The notes beneath the pieces were generated by a model, which worked only from the letters and a program-made list of their open reading frames with translations, did not search any database and had not been told where the DNA came from. From Drechslerella dactyloides (Eukaryota; Ascomycota; Orbiliomycetes; Orbiliales; Orbiliaceae), in contig JAGTWJ010000001.1 of the NCBI GenBank assembly GCA_020064725.1, forward strand, positions 3,100,001 through 3,164,000: a stretch of DNA of 64,000 bases, read 5' to 3'. Shown here in pieces: positions 36,188 to 47,520 of the stretch. Position 1 is the first letter of the stretch. Every line of letters begins with the position of its first letter. Both the position numbers and the translations under genes were made by a program.

Positions 36188-37442
36188 CTAATTCAAGAAT
36201 AAAATCAAATCGGTACCAAAGTCGGTGCAGTCTAAATGGACCCTCATGAAACTTTCCAAACTTTTGAGCCTCTTGAGGTGTTGAGCAGCAAAACTAGCCA
36301 ACAAGAGTCGGAATTTCTCGCGGGTGATATGGCCCTCCTTCGAGGTTGACGAGTCGCCAGGGCTCTCCGGATCAGGAAGTTTTCCAGTATGGGGGTCGTA
36401 TGTGTTCGAATAGATCGTTTGAACCGCTTTCCCAAGGTTGTTGAGATCCAATTGGAGATGATTGGGCAGGGTTCCTTTCGCCAGAGCGGAGCAAGTGGTC
36501 GTTGCAATCTTCAAAGCCATCGCTTTCAGGTCGGGAGCGCCGAGTCTATCAGCCAAAACGTAAACTCTCGCGTGGAAGAGTAAATTTCCGTGCTTTTGGT
36601 GCTCTTGCGGATCAACCAAGTAGGTTTTTAGGTAACAGAACTGGACAAACGCCTCGAACGCATCTATACGATCGACTTCAGTATTTAGGTGGACGAGGTG
36701 CTCCTTTGCCTCCTTCAAATTAGAGGACCTAAGGCCTCGAAAGTACGTGGATGCAGCGCAGACCGCATCGATGTGGATGTTGTATTTCCTTTGCTCATCC
36801 CCAATCAAGACGGTGAAGATCGCCGAGTTCAATGTCCTGAATTATCGCACCAAAGCTACAGATTAGTATTATGATGAGTTGAGGAGTGCATCATTATCAG
36901 ACCATCGCAGCCAAGCCCTCCTTCCGGACCAATATTCAAGCTAAGGTCTATGTGATAATGGGCCATTTCGTATAGGAGTTGCCTGGAGATTGCACAGGGA
37001 TGACTCACGATGTGAATCCAAATATGCCGGCTTTGTAAATAGACTTGTCGGCAGAAAGCTGCTTTGAAACATCTCGCATATCTTTAGCTTCGTTTTGCAA
37101 CATTCCTATAAGGTCTCTCAACGATTTGTTTTCCTGTTGGAGCTTGTCATGGTTGGCTTTCAGCTCCTTATGGGAACCCCCGGGTATGCGGCAGCGATGA
37201 GGTTGTCGTGAACATCGCGAATATTTTCGACGACCGGAGCACCAATGACAAAAGTCACATTGTTCGCAGACACAATCTTCTCGACAATTCTCGCACAGCC
37301 GCGGGCAGCTTGGTGTCGATTGCAACCGATGTCAATGTTAACTTCATACTTCTACACATCTCGACGGCTAGACTCGACGCAGGATCGCAGGGACGCGGCG
37401 ACGGGAGCGCACGGTATCGTACCTATGGTAACCGCGGACCAT
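36188..37442 (-). CDS. finger-BTB paralogue 2
   Basis: Exons 37423-37442 (20 nt), 37009-37308 and 36188-36836; introns 114 and 172 bp, both phase 2; 322 aa. The finger reads CPRLCENCREDCVCEQC, CHWC with a distal HRC. A coiled-coil-prone stretch (HDKLQQENKSLRDLIGMLQ) follows on the same exon. The BTB exon starts NSAIFTVLIGDEQRKYNIHIDAV and has FEAFVQFCYLKTY and HARVYVLADRLG, with the C-terminal REKFRLLLASFAAQHLKRL. BTB domains dimerise and can recruit substrates to CUL3 ubiquitin ligases; whether this one does is unknown. The start ATG and its GTACGA donor were chosen because they give the phase shared by the siblings. Confidence 0.8.
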
Positions 37443-38731
37443 TGTAGGTTAACTGTCTGTATAAGTTATCCACCTCGTGCTAGAGGTAAGTATCGGATGC
37501 AGGGGCGTATTATGCTTGTATCAGTCCCCAAGCTGGTGTTGCGATGGTGGGCAGGGTGGGGGAGGCAGCTAGCAGACAGTTGATGGTAGATTACAGCAAC
37601 CCCTCCAACCGCAAGCCCAAGTTAGCCACATGCACGCTACCCTCACAAAAATTCAGTATCTCCGAGGGCACTTCCACAGCACAGGGCTTTGGTTTACAAA
37701 CGACTGCTGCATCTCTCCCTGCATTATAGACATCTGCTTCGAAGGGCCTCAGATCACCGCTTGCTTCACTTAAACCTCGAACACCAGGCCAAGGTGCCGG
37801 ACTCCATACTTATGCTAGTTCCCTCCGATCTCGGGTGGTATCTCTAGATCGCTAGTCACCCGACTATCGAATACACCCTTCTCACTACGAGTTGCATGAG
37901 GGTTCATTTCGAGTACATATGAAGGTTCCTGCATGTACATGTCCTGTCCGGAACGCATACCGATTGGTATTCCCCACAGCAAGGTCCTACGACAGTTATC
38001 TGGTACAGGATAGCTTCATTGTTCTTGAGGTAGGAAACGGCCAAAAATACCAGTCATGAGCCGCATTTATAGTGATTTGTAGGCTTTGTTATCACAAACG
38101 CTTGGCGTGATCCCTCCAAGCTGATAGAATGTACTAGCATCTTGGTGAAGACACCATAACATAATAGTCCAATTACGTAGGACACTAGTAGGGCGGATTC
38201 CAAGCCAGATCTATAGATCTATATCAGATATTCTGGAACGTTGGTGGCAAACATCGCGAGATAGACTACGGCTAATCGATAAGCATATAGCAGACCTATA
38301 CATTTATCGGTGATCCTGATATCTAACCGTACTTCTGAATCTTCAATCTAAGATCTGTCAGATGTACGATGGGCTGAGATGAAAAAAAGGCACAGTCGCC
38401 GCGCAGTGTACGACATACGATGTAGCCGCAACACTTGCAGCAGCCTCAATCCTCGCTCTTCAACATCCATCGCTGCACTATTCCACCCGCAACCACGACA
38501 TTCAACAAGCCTCGGTTCACCTCTCGCAACTGCAACGACAGCATCTCCTCCCTCTCGTCGCCCACAGGTCTCGATATACAAGCCTGATTCCCAGTTACCT
38601 TGCCTCTGCTGGAGGTTTGCAAAGGTGCCTAGACTACAACCAAGGTCACGGAATCTCCATCTCGCCACACTTTGGCTAGTATCAGTAAGAGAATACAAGG
38701 TTGCCAGCAATCTTTCAGTTCAACTGGAATC
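37443..38731. other. intergenic region between divergent finger-BTB paralogues 2 and 3
   Basis: Should hold the promoters of both genes. Overlapping open frames at 38348-38777 on both strands show no family features. A palindromic AGATCTATAGATCT lies near 38207. Confidence 0.45.
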
Positions 38732-39904
38732 ATGCGCCCTAGAAAAGCCAAAACTTCGGTGGTACGAGGCGGCGTAAAAAAGTGGGTAGCATCTGGATTT
38801 TAGCAACAATCACAAATATTAAGTCGATATTGGCAGTGCTCACAACTGACGTTTGGATTTATATTGATGCCTCATCAGATGTCTTCAAATTTGTTCCTGT
38901 TGTCTACTACCGAGTTGCTGTTGCGACGTGTGCGGCCTCTGCTATTTCTGCGAAATCGAGGTCGATTGGGATGAGCCAGATGGAGGATATCATGGACACG
39001 GGTGTCATATCCGGTCACATGAATGTACATTCCGTCATGAGAGCTTCGAGACTAGTCCTGGGGCACCAATGGCCTCAGAAAATGCCTTGAAAAGATTCGC
39101 TCAGTAAGCCCGCCATTCTATCTACAAGAGTGATTCCAGCGCCTTTCTTCTATACGCTTAAACTCAGGCCGGTATAGCTAACGAACTACAAGACTTTTCG
39201 AAACGGATATTTTCACCTGCAAGATTGGTACCGAGAAAACATATTTCGTTCACAAAGATGCACTCGGCAGCGCCTCAGCGGTCCTCAAGAAGCAGATGGA
39301 ATCTTGCATGAAAGAGGGTCTGACAAAATGCATCACCTTAGAGGACACGGCAGACGACGGCTGCGCATTTGGTCTATTCGTCCAATTCTGCTATTTAGGC
39401 GAATACTACTACGAACAACGTCTCAATGGCGCGCTGACCGTCCACGCCTCTGTTTATGTGCTTGCTGAGAAAATTGAAGCTCTGGAGTTGAAGGCTTTAG
39501 CGCTGAAGAAGGCCACAAGCCTGTGCAAGACATCTCAAGGTATCACCGCCGTAGACCGCGAATCTGCACAGGCCTTACGACTATCTCTTCCAGAGACAGT
39601 GCCTGTCATATATAATGGAACCTACGATAACAACACCGGCAAATTACCGACTAGCCCAGCCCCGGAGAGCATGGCAGGAAACACCGAGGCTCCTTCAGTA
39701 GTCAGAGACGGATTTCGGATGCTTATAGCAAAATTTGCGGCGACCTGTATTCATGAATTGCGCAACATCGAAGAATTCATGTCTGTCCTAGAGGATTTCC
39801 CAGCCTTCGCCTCCGATATCCTTCTTTTCGCGTATCCAGCGCCAAACGCCATCATGGATGGAACGGGGAGTCGCAAGAGACCCAGAGATACTGGCGCGTA
39901 TTAG
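38732..39904 (+). CDS. finger-BTB paralogue 3
   Basis: Exons 38732-38781 (tentative), 38879-39103 and 39193-39904; about 328 aa, introns phase 2. The finger is found only after splicing at CATCAG: CLQIC, CC, CCCDVCGLCYFC. One residue is inserted between the third and fourth Cys, and Cys sits at extra positions. The distal part is HIRSHEC. The BTB exon reads LFETDIFTCKIGTEKTYFVHKDALG, then GLFVQFCYLGEYY, HASVYVLAEKIEALELKALALKKA and the C-terminal RDGFRMLIAKFAATCIHELR. It is close to paralogues 5 and 6. The first exon is the least certain part: its donor GTGGGT is weak, and the exon is longer than the 20-29 nt of the siblings. Confidence 0.75.
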
Positions 39905-41003
39905 ATTTCAAGATGTCGAATGCAAAAGGTGCAAGGAAACGCTACATTCTGATTGTCGCCATTCGCGTCTCAACCTTTTACTTGTCAAAATATCTGTTTC
40001 GATTTTGTTGTCGCGTTCTAAAACTCTCCGCCCGGAACGGTACTGCTACAGACACGGAAGCTATCGCATTATTCTCATGCGCTCGCGACCTTTATCCAAA
40101 CAATACTTTTGCAGGGTGGTAACATATCTACCGGACCTTACTTTTCTGACTTCATGCGGACACTCATTAAATGTCAATTAGTCGAATACAGTTGCATACT
40201 ATTGATCAACTAGCACTCTGGCCGATTGATGTGTCATTATAGCTACCCAGCTGGACAAGAATTGAGACTGGCCATGCAAGGCCCACAACTGCCACCAGGC
40301 AGGGCCATTCCGGCCATATCGATCGCCCGTGACAGGTTCAGAGCCGATTCTTATTTTGCTTCTGGTGATTATAGCAAGAGGCTCTATGTCCACCGATGCG
40401 AATCGAAGGCTTCATTGACTCAGATTATGGCGAATTGACAGTTCATTTTTTTTTGACTGTATTTACAAGTGCACTACACTGTTTGCTAAAGCGTGGGCAT
40501 GGATGCCTGGTACCTACCCACATATGGCATATCTGACTTCGGAATAGCGCAGGGCCTTGTAATTAGAGACAGCGTACAGGCTTTCGATATCAAATACCGG
40601 ATTACAGCCAGATCCCTCTCATACCATCGGCCACAGCTAGGCCGATGGGTAGATCTATGGATCTCACTGCTGCTCTAACGTTAGATACTATGATTGTACC
40701 AGTGGCGTCCGAGTCAGGCCTCACGAAGAGGTTATACAATAGTGTTTCGCAAACAACTTGCCTGGATAATCAACAATCCTTAGATCTGAAAAACAAGCAA
40801 TGCATCCAAGGTAGACTACGATTTGCGAGCGATCGATTAGAGCGGGAAAATTTAAAAGGGTTCTGTATCAAAAGCTGACAGTGGAATACGCCGATAGTGA
40901 TAGAAGATTGTGCTACCAGCCGCGCAATGTTCTGCCTAGTACTAGAACGTTTATGAAGACAGTAGACTATCGTGTTAGGGCTTCATTACCAAGATTACAA
41001 GAT

Positions 41004-41034
<31 letters not shown>

Positions 41035-41298
41035 AATACTCGATCGAGATCGTTGGCTGATTAGTAGTATCCAGTCTTTTTGACGGTCGAGCGTACTCCC
41101 TTGCACAAGGAACGGAAACACTCCCAAGAATTAAAATAGTACAAATATAATCCGGAAGTCTAGTCCTGATAGTATTGGCTACCGCGATTGGCGTGACATC
41201 GCGATGTAGCTCGCTGCAGACCAACCCTCATCAGAAAATGTATCATTATACAAAATACATTCGTATATACGCACGCTCCTTGGTCGGCCGCCAGGAAT
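39905..41298. other. intergenic stretch with a poly-G tract
   Basis: No gene recognised between paralogues 3 and 4. Contains an uninterrupted poly-G run at 41007-41034, listed separately. Confidence 0.5.
41007..41034. repeat. homopolymer of 28 G
   Basis: An uninterrupted run of 28 G on the given strand, in non-coding DNA about 480 bp upstream of finger-BTB paralogue 4. Its true length is uncertain because such runs are hard to sequence and to assemble. Confidence 0.95.
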
Positions 41299-41306
41299 TA
41301 TAAATA
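41299..41306 (+). promoter_or_regulatory. TATA box candidate of finger-BTB paralogue 4
   Basis: TATAAATA, 205 bp before the ATG at 41511, followed by a C/T-rich tract (about 41310-41460) of the kind found in fungal promoters and 5' leaders. Confidence 0.5.
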
Positions 41307-41510
41307 GCCGCTCCCCCCACCCTCTCAAGGCTCTTCCGCTTTCTCTTCTCTTCATCTTTCCCCACCTTGTCTCGCAAGCCAGATACCTTCCTCCCCCACC
41401 CTCAAAAAGCTCTTCCAACAATATAATATTGAACAATCCCCCCTCCCAAACGTGGCTACTGGTTCGCCCAGGACTAATTTCTCGATCGAGGCCATCCAAT
41501 TAACGTGAAG

Positions 41511-42620
41511 ATGGCTCATCTAGCGACTGCAGCGTGAGTGCAATCGATAATACTCATTGAAAAATACAACAACCAATGTGCTAATAACCGGTCTTCGCAC
41601 GGACAGGCAATCATTTGCATGTTATCGGCAGTGCCTTAACTGCCAAAATGCTTGCCGCTGCGAAGCATGCAGCAAATGCCACAACTGTCAGCCCTCCCTA
41701 AATAACAGTCACAAGTGGCTGCATCGCTATGAATGCAATGCCACAGCCCCGACAGGCACAGGCTTCACCCTCAACATACTGGGAGGAATGCCACAGGGAA
41801 ATCCAGAGTAAGTTGGCTCCACTTCTCCGGAGACTTTCAAATTATAGCCTCCATATCTTTGCTGTGCCCTAAATGCTAATAAAACTATAGAACCCTTGGT
41901 TCAGACGAAGTGATGGTCAGGCTTCCTGTAGACAAGGCATATCCCGTTCGTGAAAGCGCACTCCGTGCTATCTCACCTGTTCTGGAAGACATAGTAATGT
42001 CAATGGAGTCATATACGGACTCTGACCCTAAATGCATCTACCTGACCGATCTGTTCGACCAAGAGATCGAGCCCGCGTTCGAGCCTTTCATTAAATGGGC
42101 GAACACTGGCGACTACAGTTACGTTGGTCAAAACGAGCTTGTAGTCCACGCATCCACGTACCTCTTCGCCAAAGAACAGATCAACAACGGGGAGCTGGAA
42201 GCTTTGGCTTTCAGCGAAGCCACGGCTCTCTGCGCGGGGTCTGAGTACGGGAGCGCCAAAGCTTTTGAGCTGGGGCTCCCACAGGCGGTCCAGATTATCT
42301 ACGGGAGGGCCGGCGACCAAGAGAGTAACGAAAAGCCGCCATTCAAGACCTCTCACAACGTTGAAGATCTTACCCACGTTGGGCGACTTATTGAGGATCC
42401 ATTTGAGAGGCTTCTGGCACATTTTGCAGCAGTTTCTATCGATCAATTACGGCAAACTGGGTGGTTCTTGTCTCTTATAAACAAGAACCGCCGTTTCGCC
42501 GCCCAAGTTCTCTTTTCGTCAAAAGAGGTCTACCAGTTTCCGTTGACCAAAATGGAAATCACACGACCTGACGGAGGTCCAGACGTAGTTCAGTGGGCTT
42601 GGATTTCCAGAGAGGTCTAG
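41511..42620 (+). CDS. finger-BTB paralogue 4
   Basis: Exons 41511-41533 (23 nt), 41607-41807 and 41891-42620; introns 73 and 83 bp, both phase 2; 317 aa. MAHLATAAQSFA leads into the finger CYRQCLNCQNACRCEAC, CHNC, closed by HRYEC. The BTB exon (SDEVMVRLPVDKAYPVRESAL) has FIKWANTGDY where the others have FVQFCY, so it is the most diverged of the three-exon members; HASTYLFAKEQI and FERLLAHFAAVSIDQLR still match the family. The splice sites are all consensus. It has the clearest core promoter of the cluster. Function is unknown. Confidence 0.85.
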
Positions 42621-43850
42621 AAGGTATGTGTACGGCGAAGCCTGTTTGCGCTTTCCTACTTTATTCCCTAGTAACGCCTGGTCCGTTTCGACGTGAGTCT
42701 GACCCTCATAGTATACTGGCTAGGCTCACACATCAATATTCTTGCTCGGATGCGTCATTCTTGGTTATGTAATAGCGGGTCCGCGTTCTTCTTTTCCTTT
42801 TGCTTCTTGGGTTTATCAAAACGGATAGCTGGGTTAGCTGTGCCGTGGATGCGACTGCTTCAGGTATTAGAAAATTATTTTGGTGTTCTTAAACTACGAC
42901 TTTAAATTGGTTCCATCATTAAATTCCTCATGATAGTGGATATGCGGCGGGCTTTTTAACTTTCGGATTATGAATCCAGCTGATTCCAAAAGTTCGCAGA
43001 TTCTGTTCCGGATGACTCGCGCTCAAAACCGACGAAGCTATCGATAATGGAAGGTACGAAGAGACATCTCGAGATATCCCTATGATGATTGTCACCTGCA
43101 GGTGGAAGGACCTTTTAGACGGAATAATGCGTCTACAATATCTATACGGGAGGGTGGTTAATTTGTGCTGATGCAAGTTTCTCAAACTGATATGTTATGC
43201 TTGCGACAAGAAGCGAAGCAATCACCAACATAACGCGATGGATATGGTGCCAGTGAGTTCAAAAGATAGGGACGACAGCATCAAGAATTTCCTATTTTAA
43301 TATCACAGATCGTGGTAAAGCAACAACCGATTGAGGCTACTATACAGTTTTACCGGATCGTCTGGCGGCACTATCGACTGATATATGCAGATCCGATGAC
43401 TTTGGCAACCGACACCACAACTGATGTCAAGCGTTAGTCTCGAGGCCAGACTTGCCTGGGTCGGCCACTGGGAGTGGTCGCCAGCAGGCAAAACAAAATC
43501 TCAACAGCGAGCCGGCGGCTGGCCTTGAGACTAGTGTCACATTTGCGGGCATTTAAGCATGCATCACTAGAGAAATTAATTGCTCGATGATAGCGTTTAA
43601 AGAATCAGAGCGCCAAAAGAGCCGCTGATCAAGGACGTTGGCCGCTGTCTCCCACAAAAGTAGGCAATACGCGAATGAAGCTTGATCAAGTTCAGTAATG
43701 TAGTGCCAAGTTTCGAGTTCTATTTAGGAGCACCCTCGATACGCCGATATAAGATGCATGGAGGCTATCAGGTAGCCTCGGGAGCATGCGTGCACCATCA
43801 GTGATGATTTTTCATGAATTCAAACGAAAATCGAAATCTCAACAAAAGCC
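42621..43850. other. intergenic stretch between converging paralogues 4 and 5
   Basis: The two genes point toward each other here. No recognised feature. Confidence 0.5.
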
Positions 43851-45145
43851 TCACAGTTCGAGATTCCCATCATCGCCAATGGATATCTCCCTCCCACAGC
43901 TGGCAAACAGAACAAGATCTGCACTAAACGATGGATGCTCCTCCAGAGCCTGCATAAACTCTCGGTTCACGCGGAGTTCCTCGAGGTGGGCCGCCGCAAA
44001 CTTTGCCAACAAGATTCTGAATCCATCCCTCGTAACAGCCGTCGTTTCCGATACATCTTCTTTAGCATCTTTTTCATGAGGTTCCTCCTCGGCAACCTCG
44101 GATGCCTTTGTGGGCATTCTCCCCGTGTTCTTGTCGTACGTCCCCTCGTAAATCATAGCGACCACCTCCGGAACGGTGGCGAAGAAGGAATCCATATCTT
44201 GGGCCACGATGCCCCCGCCGACTTCGACGCATATCTGAAGAGCGTGCTTCAATGCAAACTTCTTCAAAGCTAACGCCTCCAGCTTCTCAGCGAGGACGTA
44301 GACTGATGCGTGTACGAGAAAATCACGGTTTCCTTCGTTGTATTCGTAGGAGTTGAAGTAGCAGAATTGAAGGAATAGACTGATCGCTAGGCCGTTGTCG
44401 GTGACGTCTGTGAGCGTGATGGTACGGGTCAGGCCCTCTATCATCTGCGAGTTGACCTGTCGTTTCAAAACGGCAGAGGTACGGCTGAGAGGCTCCTCGT
44501 GGACAAAATACGTCTTCTCCTCTCCGGCTTTGATGGTGATCATATCGCTCTCCAGCAACCTAGTCGAGGTTAGTATGACTACAATATATGTTTAAAACAT
44601 CGCTCCAGGTTAAGGCCAACCATTCCAGGATCAACTTACTTGACGAAAGTCGTGGGGTTTATCGCCACCGGAACAATATCGCCAATGCCATCATCGCCTA
44701 CAGATTCGCGTAGATGGTTCCTGCAGTTATGCTTGGAAGGATGGTTACCGACGCTTCTGTTACGCAAAATCTTTTGCAGGTCGCAGGTGTGGCAAGATGC
44801 ACACCAGTCGCAAAGGCAATCGCGACGGCAGCCTTGGCACAGTCTCTGACAGCTAGTGTATATATTCACGTCAGTATCGATTCTTCAGTGAAGTACCCAG
44901 CATTATTCAGAAAGCGGATAGGCTGATATAGCCCGAATCGATGGTCCGAGGCATCGAGTCGAAGTGTTGTAAACACGTAGGGATGCCGCAGCAGAGCAGC
45001 TAGCCCCTTGAATCTCGAAGTATACGTTAATACTTTGGCACTAGTCTGGAAACCAGCCTCGACACTCGATACCCATAACGCGAAAATACTGGACGCCAAC
45101 GAGGCTACTCGCTTACGCTTACCGTCTGTCTCCGCGTCTCTTCAT
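43851..45145 (-). CDS. finger-BTB paralogue 5
   Basis: Exons 45123-45145 (23 nt), 44640-44852 and 43851-44559; introns 270 and 80 bp, both phase 2; 314 aa. MKRRGDR joins the finger CQRLCQGCRRDCLCDWC, CHTC, with a distal KHNC. The BTB exon reads LLESDMITIKAGEEKTYFVHEEPL, SLFLQFCYFNSY, HASVYVLAEKLEALALKKFALKHA and the C-terminal RDGFRILLAKFAAAHLEELR. The first exon is inferred across a long intron; it gives the right phase, and its GDR-R-C junction matches GDP-R-C in paralogue 1. Domain content suggests a zinc-binding, dimerising adaptor. Confidence 0.82.
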
Positions 45146-45905
45146 CCTTCGGGCTGGCTTGAGACTGATACGGAGTGGTAATAGTGTTGCTAAAGACTGG
45201 GTCGACCCTTGAAAATGGACAGGATGAGCTAGATGTGAAGTAGGCGGCCGATAACGGGAAGCTATCAAGAGTGCACCAGCAGCTTGATTGATGCCGAAAT
45301 AATTGCTTAATAACGCGACGACGCCAGGCGCGATAGGGGCACAGCATGGCTGGCGTTATTATGACTGGTTATTATGACTGGGCGGGGCCAGTATAGCTGT
45401 TCCGTTTGTCGTCGTGGTGCCATTGCGTTGCCGTTGTTTTGGCATCGATGCTGCAACGTTGACAACGCAAATCGTTGTTGAGACGGCATGAGCTACTGGA
45501 CTCGACTCACGAGCTGTGGCAGCATACCAGCAAGGAACTCTAGGAAGCGTTTAATTTACCAGTTCAATAAATACCTAAGTACCCGGCCTCGAGCATAGCT
45601 CTTTATATCAAGCTGACAAAGATGCCCTTCATGCAGCAGGGCAGTCATTCGAATCAGCAGAATTGTTAGCTTCTGATACCGCATCAAATTCAATCATGCC
45701 AGCCTCAATTAGCAATCGATTTGCCGGAAAGATTCGAGCTCCTATCGGAAGTGTAACTACCGTAACAGGGTGAGTCTTAAGTTAATTTTGTCCTGAGCCT
45801 CGTGTACATGTGTAGATCTATCAACACGAATGCAGGCTTGCAAGAACGCACAAAAGAAACGATCATAAAGGCTTGACGCCAACCGTAGACTCCCCTACCG
45901 GTACG
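45146..45905. other. gap between paralogues 5 and 6
   Basis: Holds the upstream region of paralogue 5 and most of a possible small plus-strand gene (45696-45935). Nothing else recognised. Confidence 0.45.
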
Positions 45906-45935
45906 CTATATCCGTTTCCCGGCATTAACGAATAG
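45696..45935 (+). CDS. possible small two-exon gene, 57 aa
   Basis: An ATG at 45696 opens a frame to 45769. A GTGAGT...GCAG intron (45770-45835, 66 bp) keeps phase and leads to a second exon at 45836-45935 ending in TAG. The product is basic, Thr/Pro-rich, ends FPGINE and has no recognisable domain. Its 3' end overlaps the last codons of finger-BTB paralogue 6 on the other strand. Support is only the start, good splice sites and a matching frame, which can occur by chance. Confidence 0.3.
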
Positions 45936-47071
45936 AAACATATCAAGCGCAAACTCAGGATACTTTTGTACAGCAGCTCTGAAGTGTTCATCCATACGCA
46001 GCTCGGCGATGTGGAAAGCTGCAAACTTCGCTAGTAGCATCCTGAATCCGTCCCTGACAAAGGTTGACGCTGATGGCGGATTCCCTTCTGCACTCGCGAC
46101 TGCAGTTCTTTCCACAGGCGCCAGTTCTCCCGAATGCATATCGTAGGTTCCGTTGTAAATGAGCGATACGATTGCAGGCATATCTGAGAATAAAACGCTC
46201 ATATCAGTCGCAGAGTTTGAAGCTCGTGCATTCGAGCAAATTGTAGTGGCTTTTCCGAGGGCAAGCCCCTTGAATTCCAAAGCTTCAACCCTCTCCGCAA
46301 AAACATACGCCATGGCGTGCGAGAGTAGGTTACTTTGGCTCTGAGTTTCAAAAAGGGAATAGTCAGCAAAATAGCAGAATTGGATAAAAAGCTCGATAGC
46401 GTTTGATCCCCCGGCGAAGCTGTCTTCCAAGATGATAGATTTCGTGACTCCTTCCTTCATGGAAGAATTCAGTTGTCGCTTTAGGACAGCTGAGTTTTTC
46501 TCTATAGCGCCTTGGTGAACATAGTATATCTGGCTGCCGCCGACTTTGATAGTGACCTGCTCGCTTCCGAAATACCTTACATATGGTCAGATGCTTGTTA
46601 CTCGCGTACTTAAATCGTGCTTTTGAGTAATAAAGGGCGAATATGTGCACTACCATATTGCAAAGGGACGTATATCGCTAATGAGAGAATATGCTTGGAA
46701 AAATATGGCCTATATAGGGGCATGTATCGACTTACTTCATAAAGCGTTCGATATTCTCCTTTGTGGATATGATAGCAGCGTCTTCATTACCGTTCACGTT
46801 GATCTGACAAGTATGCATAAATTCGTGGTTATGTATGTAATGCGGGCGCCCACCAAAAATTGAGCTCACGCTAGGACAATCATGACAATGCCCACAAGAG
46901 TCACATTCGCAAGCCTTGAGGCATCTCTGACACTGTCTCGGACATCTAGTCGTGATATTAGCACTCTACTTATCCCCAGGCTCTGGAACAACATGCGGGA
47001 TGAAACGGACGCACGGACTAGCCATATTTGGTTGGCGGAGTCACTTACAGTCGACTTTCTCTGTTCGCCAT
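45906..47071 (-). CDS. finger-BTB paralogue 6
   Basis: Exons 47049-47071 (23 nt), 46736-46945 and 45906-46575; introns 103 and 160 bp, both phase 2; 300 aa. MANRESR leads into the finger CPRQCQRCLKACECDSC, CHDC, closed by HNHEFMHTC. The BTB exon reads YFGSEQVTIKVGGSQIYYVHQGAI, ELFIQFCYFADY, HAMAYVFAERVEALEFKGLALGKA and RDGFRMLLAKFAAFHIAELR. It is the clearest example of the family: every splice site is consensus, and the finger ligands fit the shared spacing exactly. A role as a BTB adaptor is inferred from family knowledge only. Confidence 0.87.
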
Positions 47072-47520
47072 TTCCTAGACTGCTGGCTGGCTGCGAGCTG
47101 TACGGTGATATTATTGTAGTCTATAGATATGCGGATTTGATGTGGTCAAGGCTGGCCTCGAGGCTGTGTTTGGTGAGAGGGATGTTGAGGTTCGGGGTTT
47201 TCAATGCAGAGGGGCTTAAGCTAATTAAGTAGGGCTAGCGGTGGGAAGAAGGCGCAGGAATGTCAACAGCAGATGGAATAACGTGGAAATGTGGAGTTCT
47301 CAGGATTGGACATTAGCAAATGAGCATAGATGGTTCTCTGAGCTACTGGAAAGGCTCATCATATATTATACACGAGACTGATGAACAACAGAGCTGTCAG
47401 GATTATTGTAGCGAACTAGATACCTGGTGAGCCCGTCATAGACAAAGCAAGCTCAAAACACCTCACCTTCAACTCCAAACCCATGCTATGGAATCCCACG
47501 ACTAGATCTATATATCAGCA
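47072..47520. other. gap between paralogue 6 and the F-box gene
   Basis: Upstream side of paralogue 6 and 3' side of the F-box gene. No recognised feature. Confidence 0.5.

Noticed and set aside
38348..38777. Overlapping open frames on both strands before finger-BTB paralogue 3
   Set aside because: No finger or BTB features, and low-complexity composition; not needed for the gene model.
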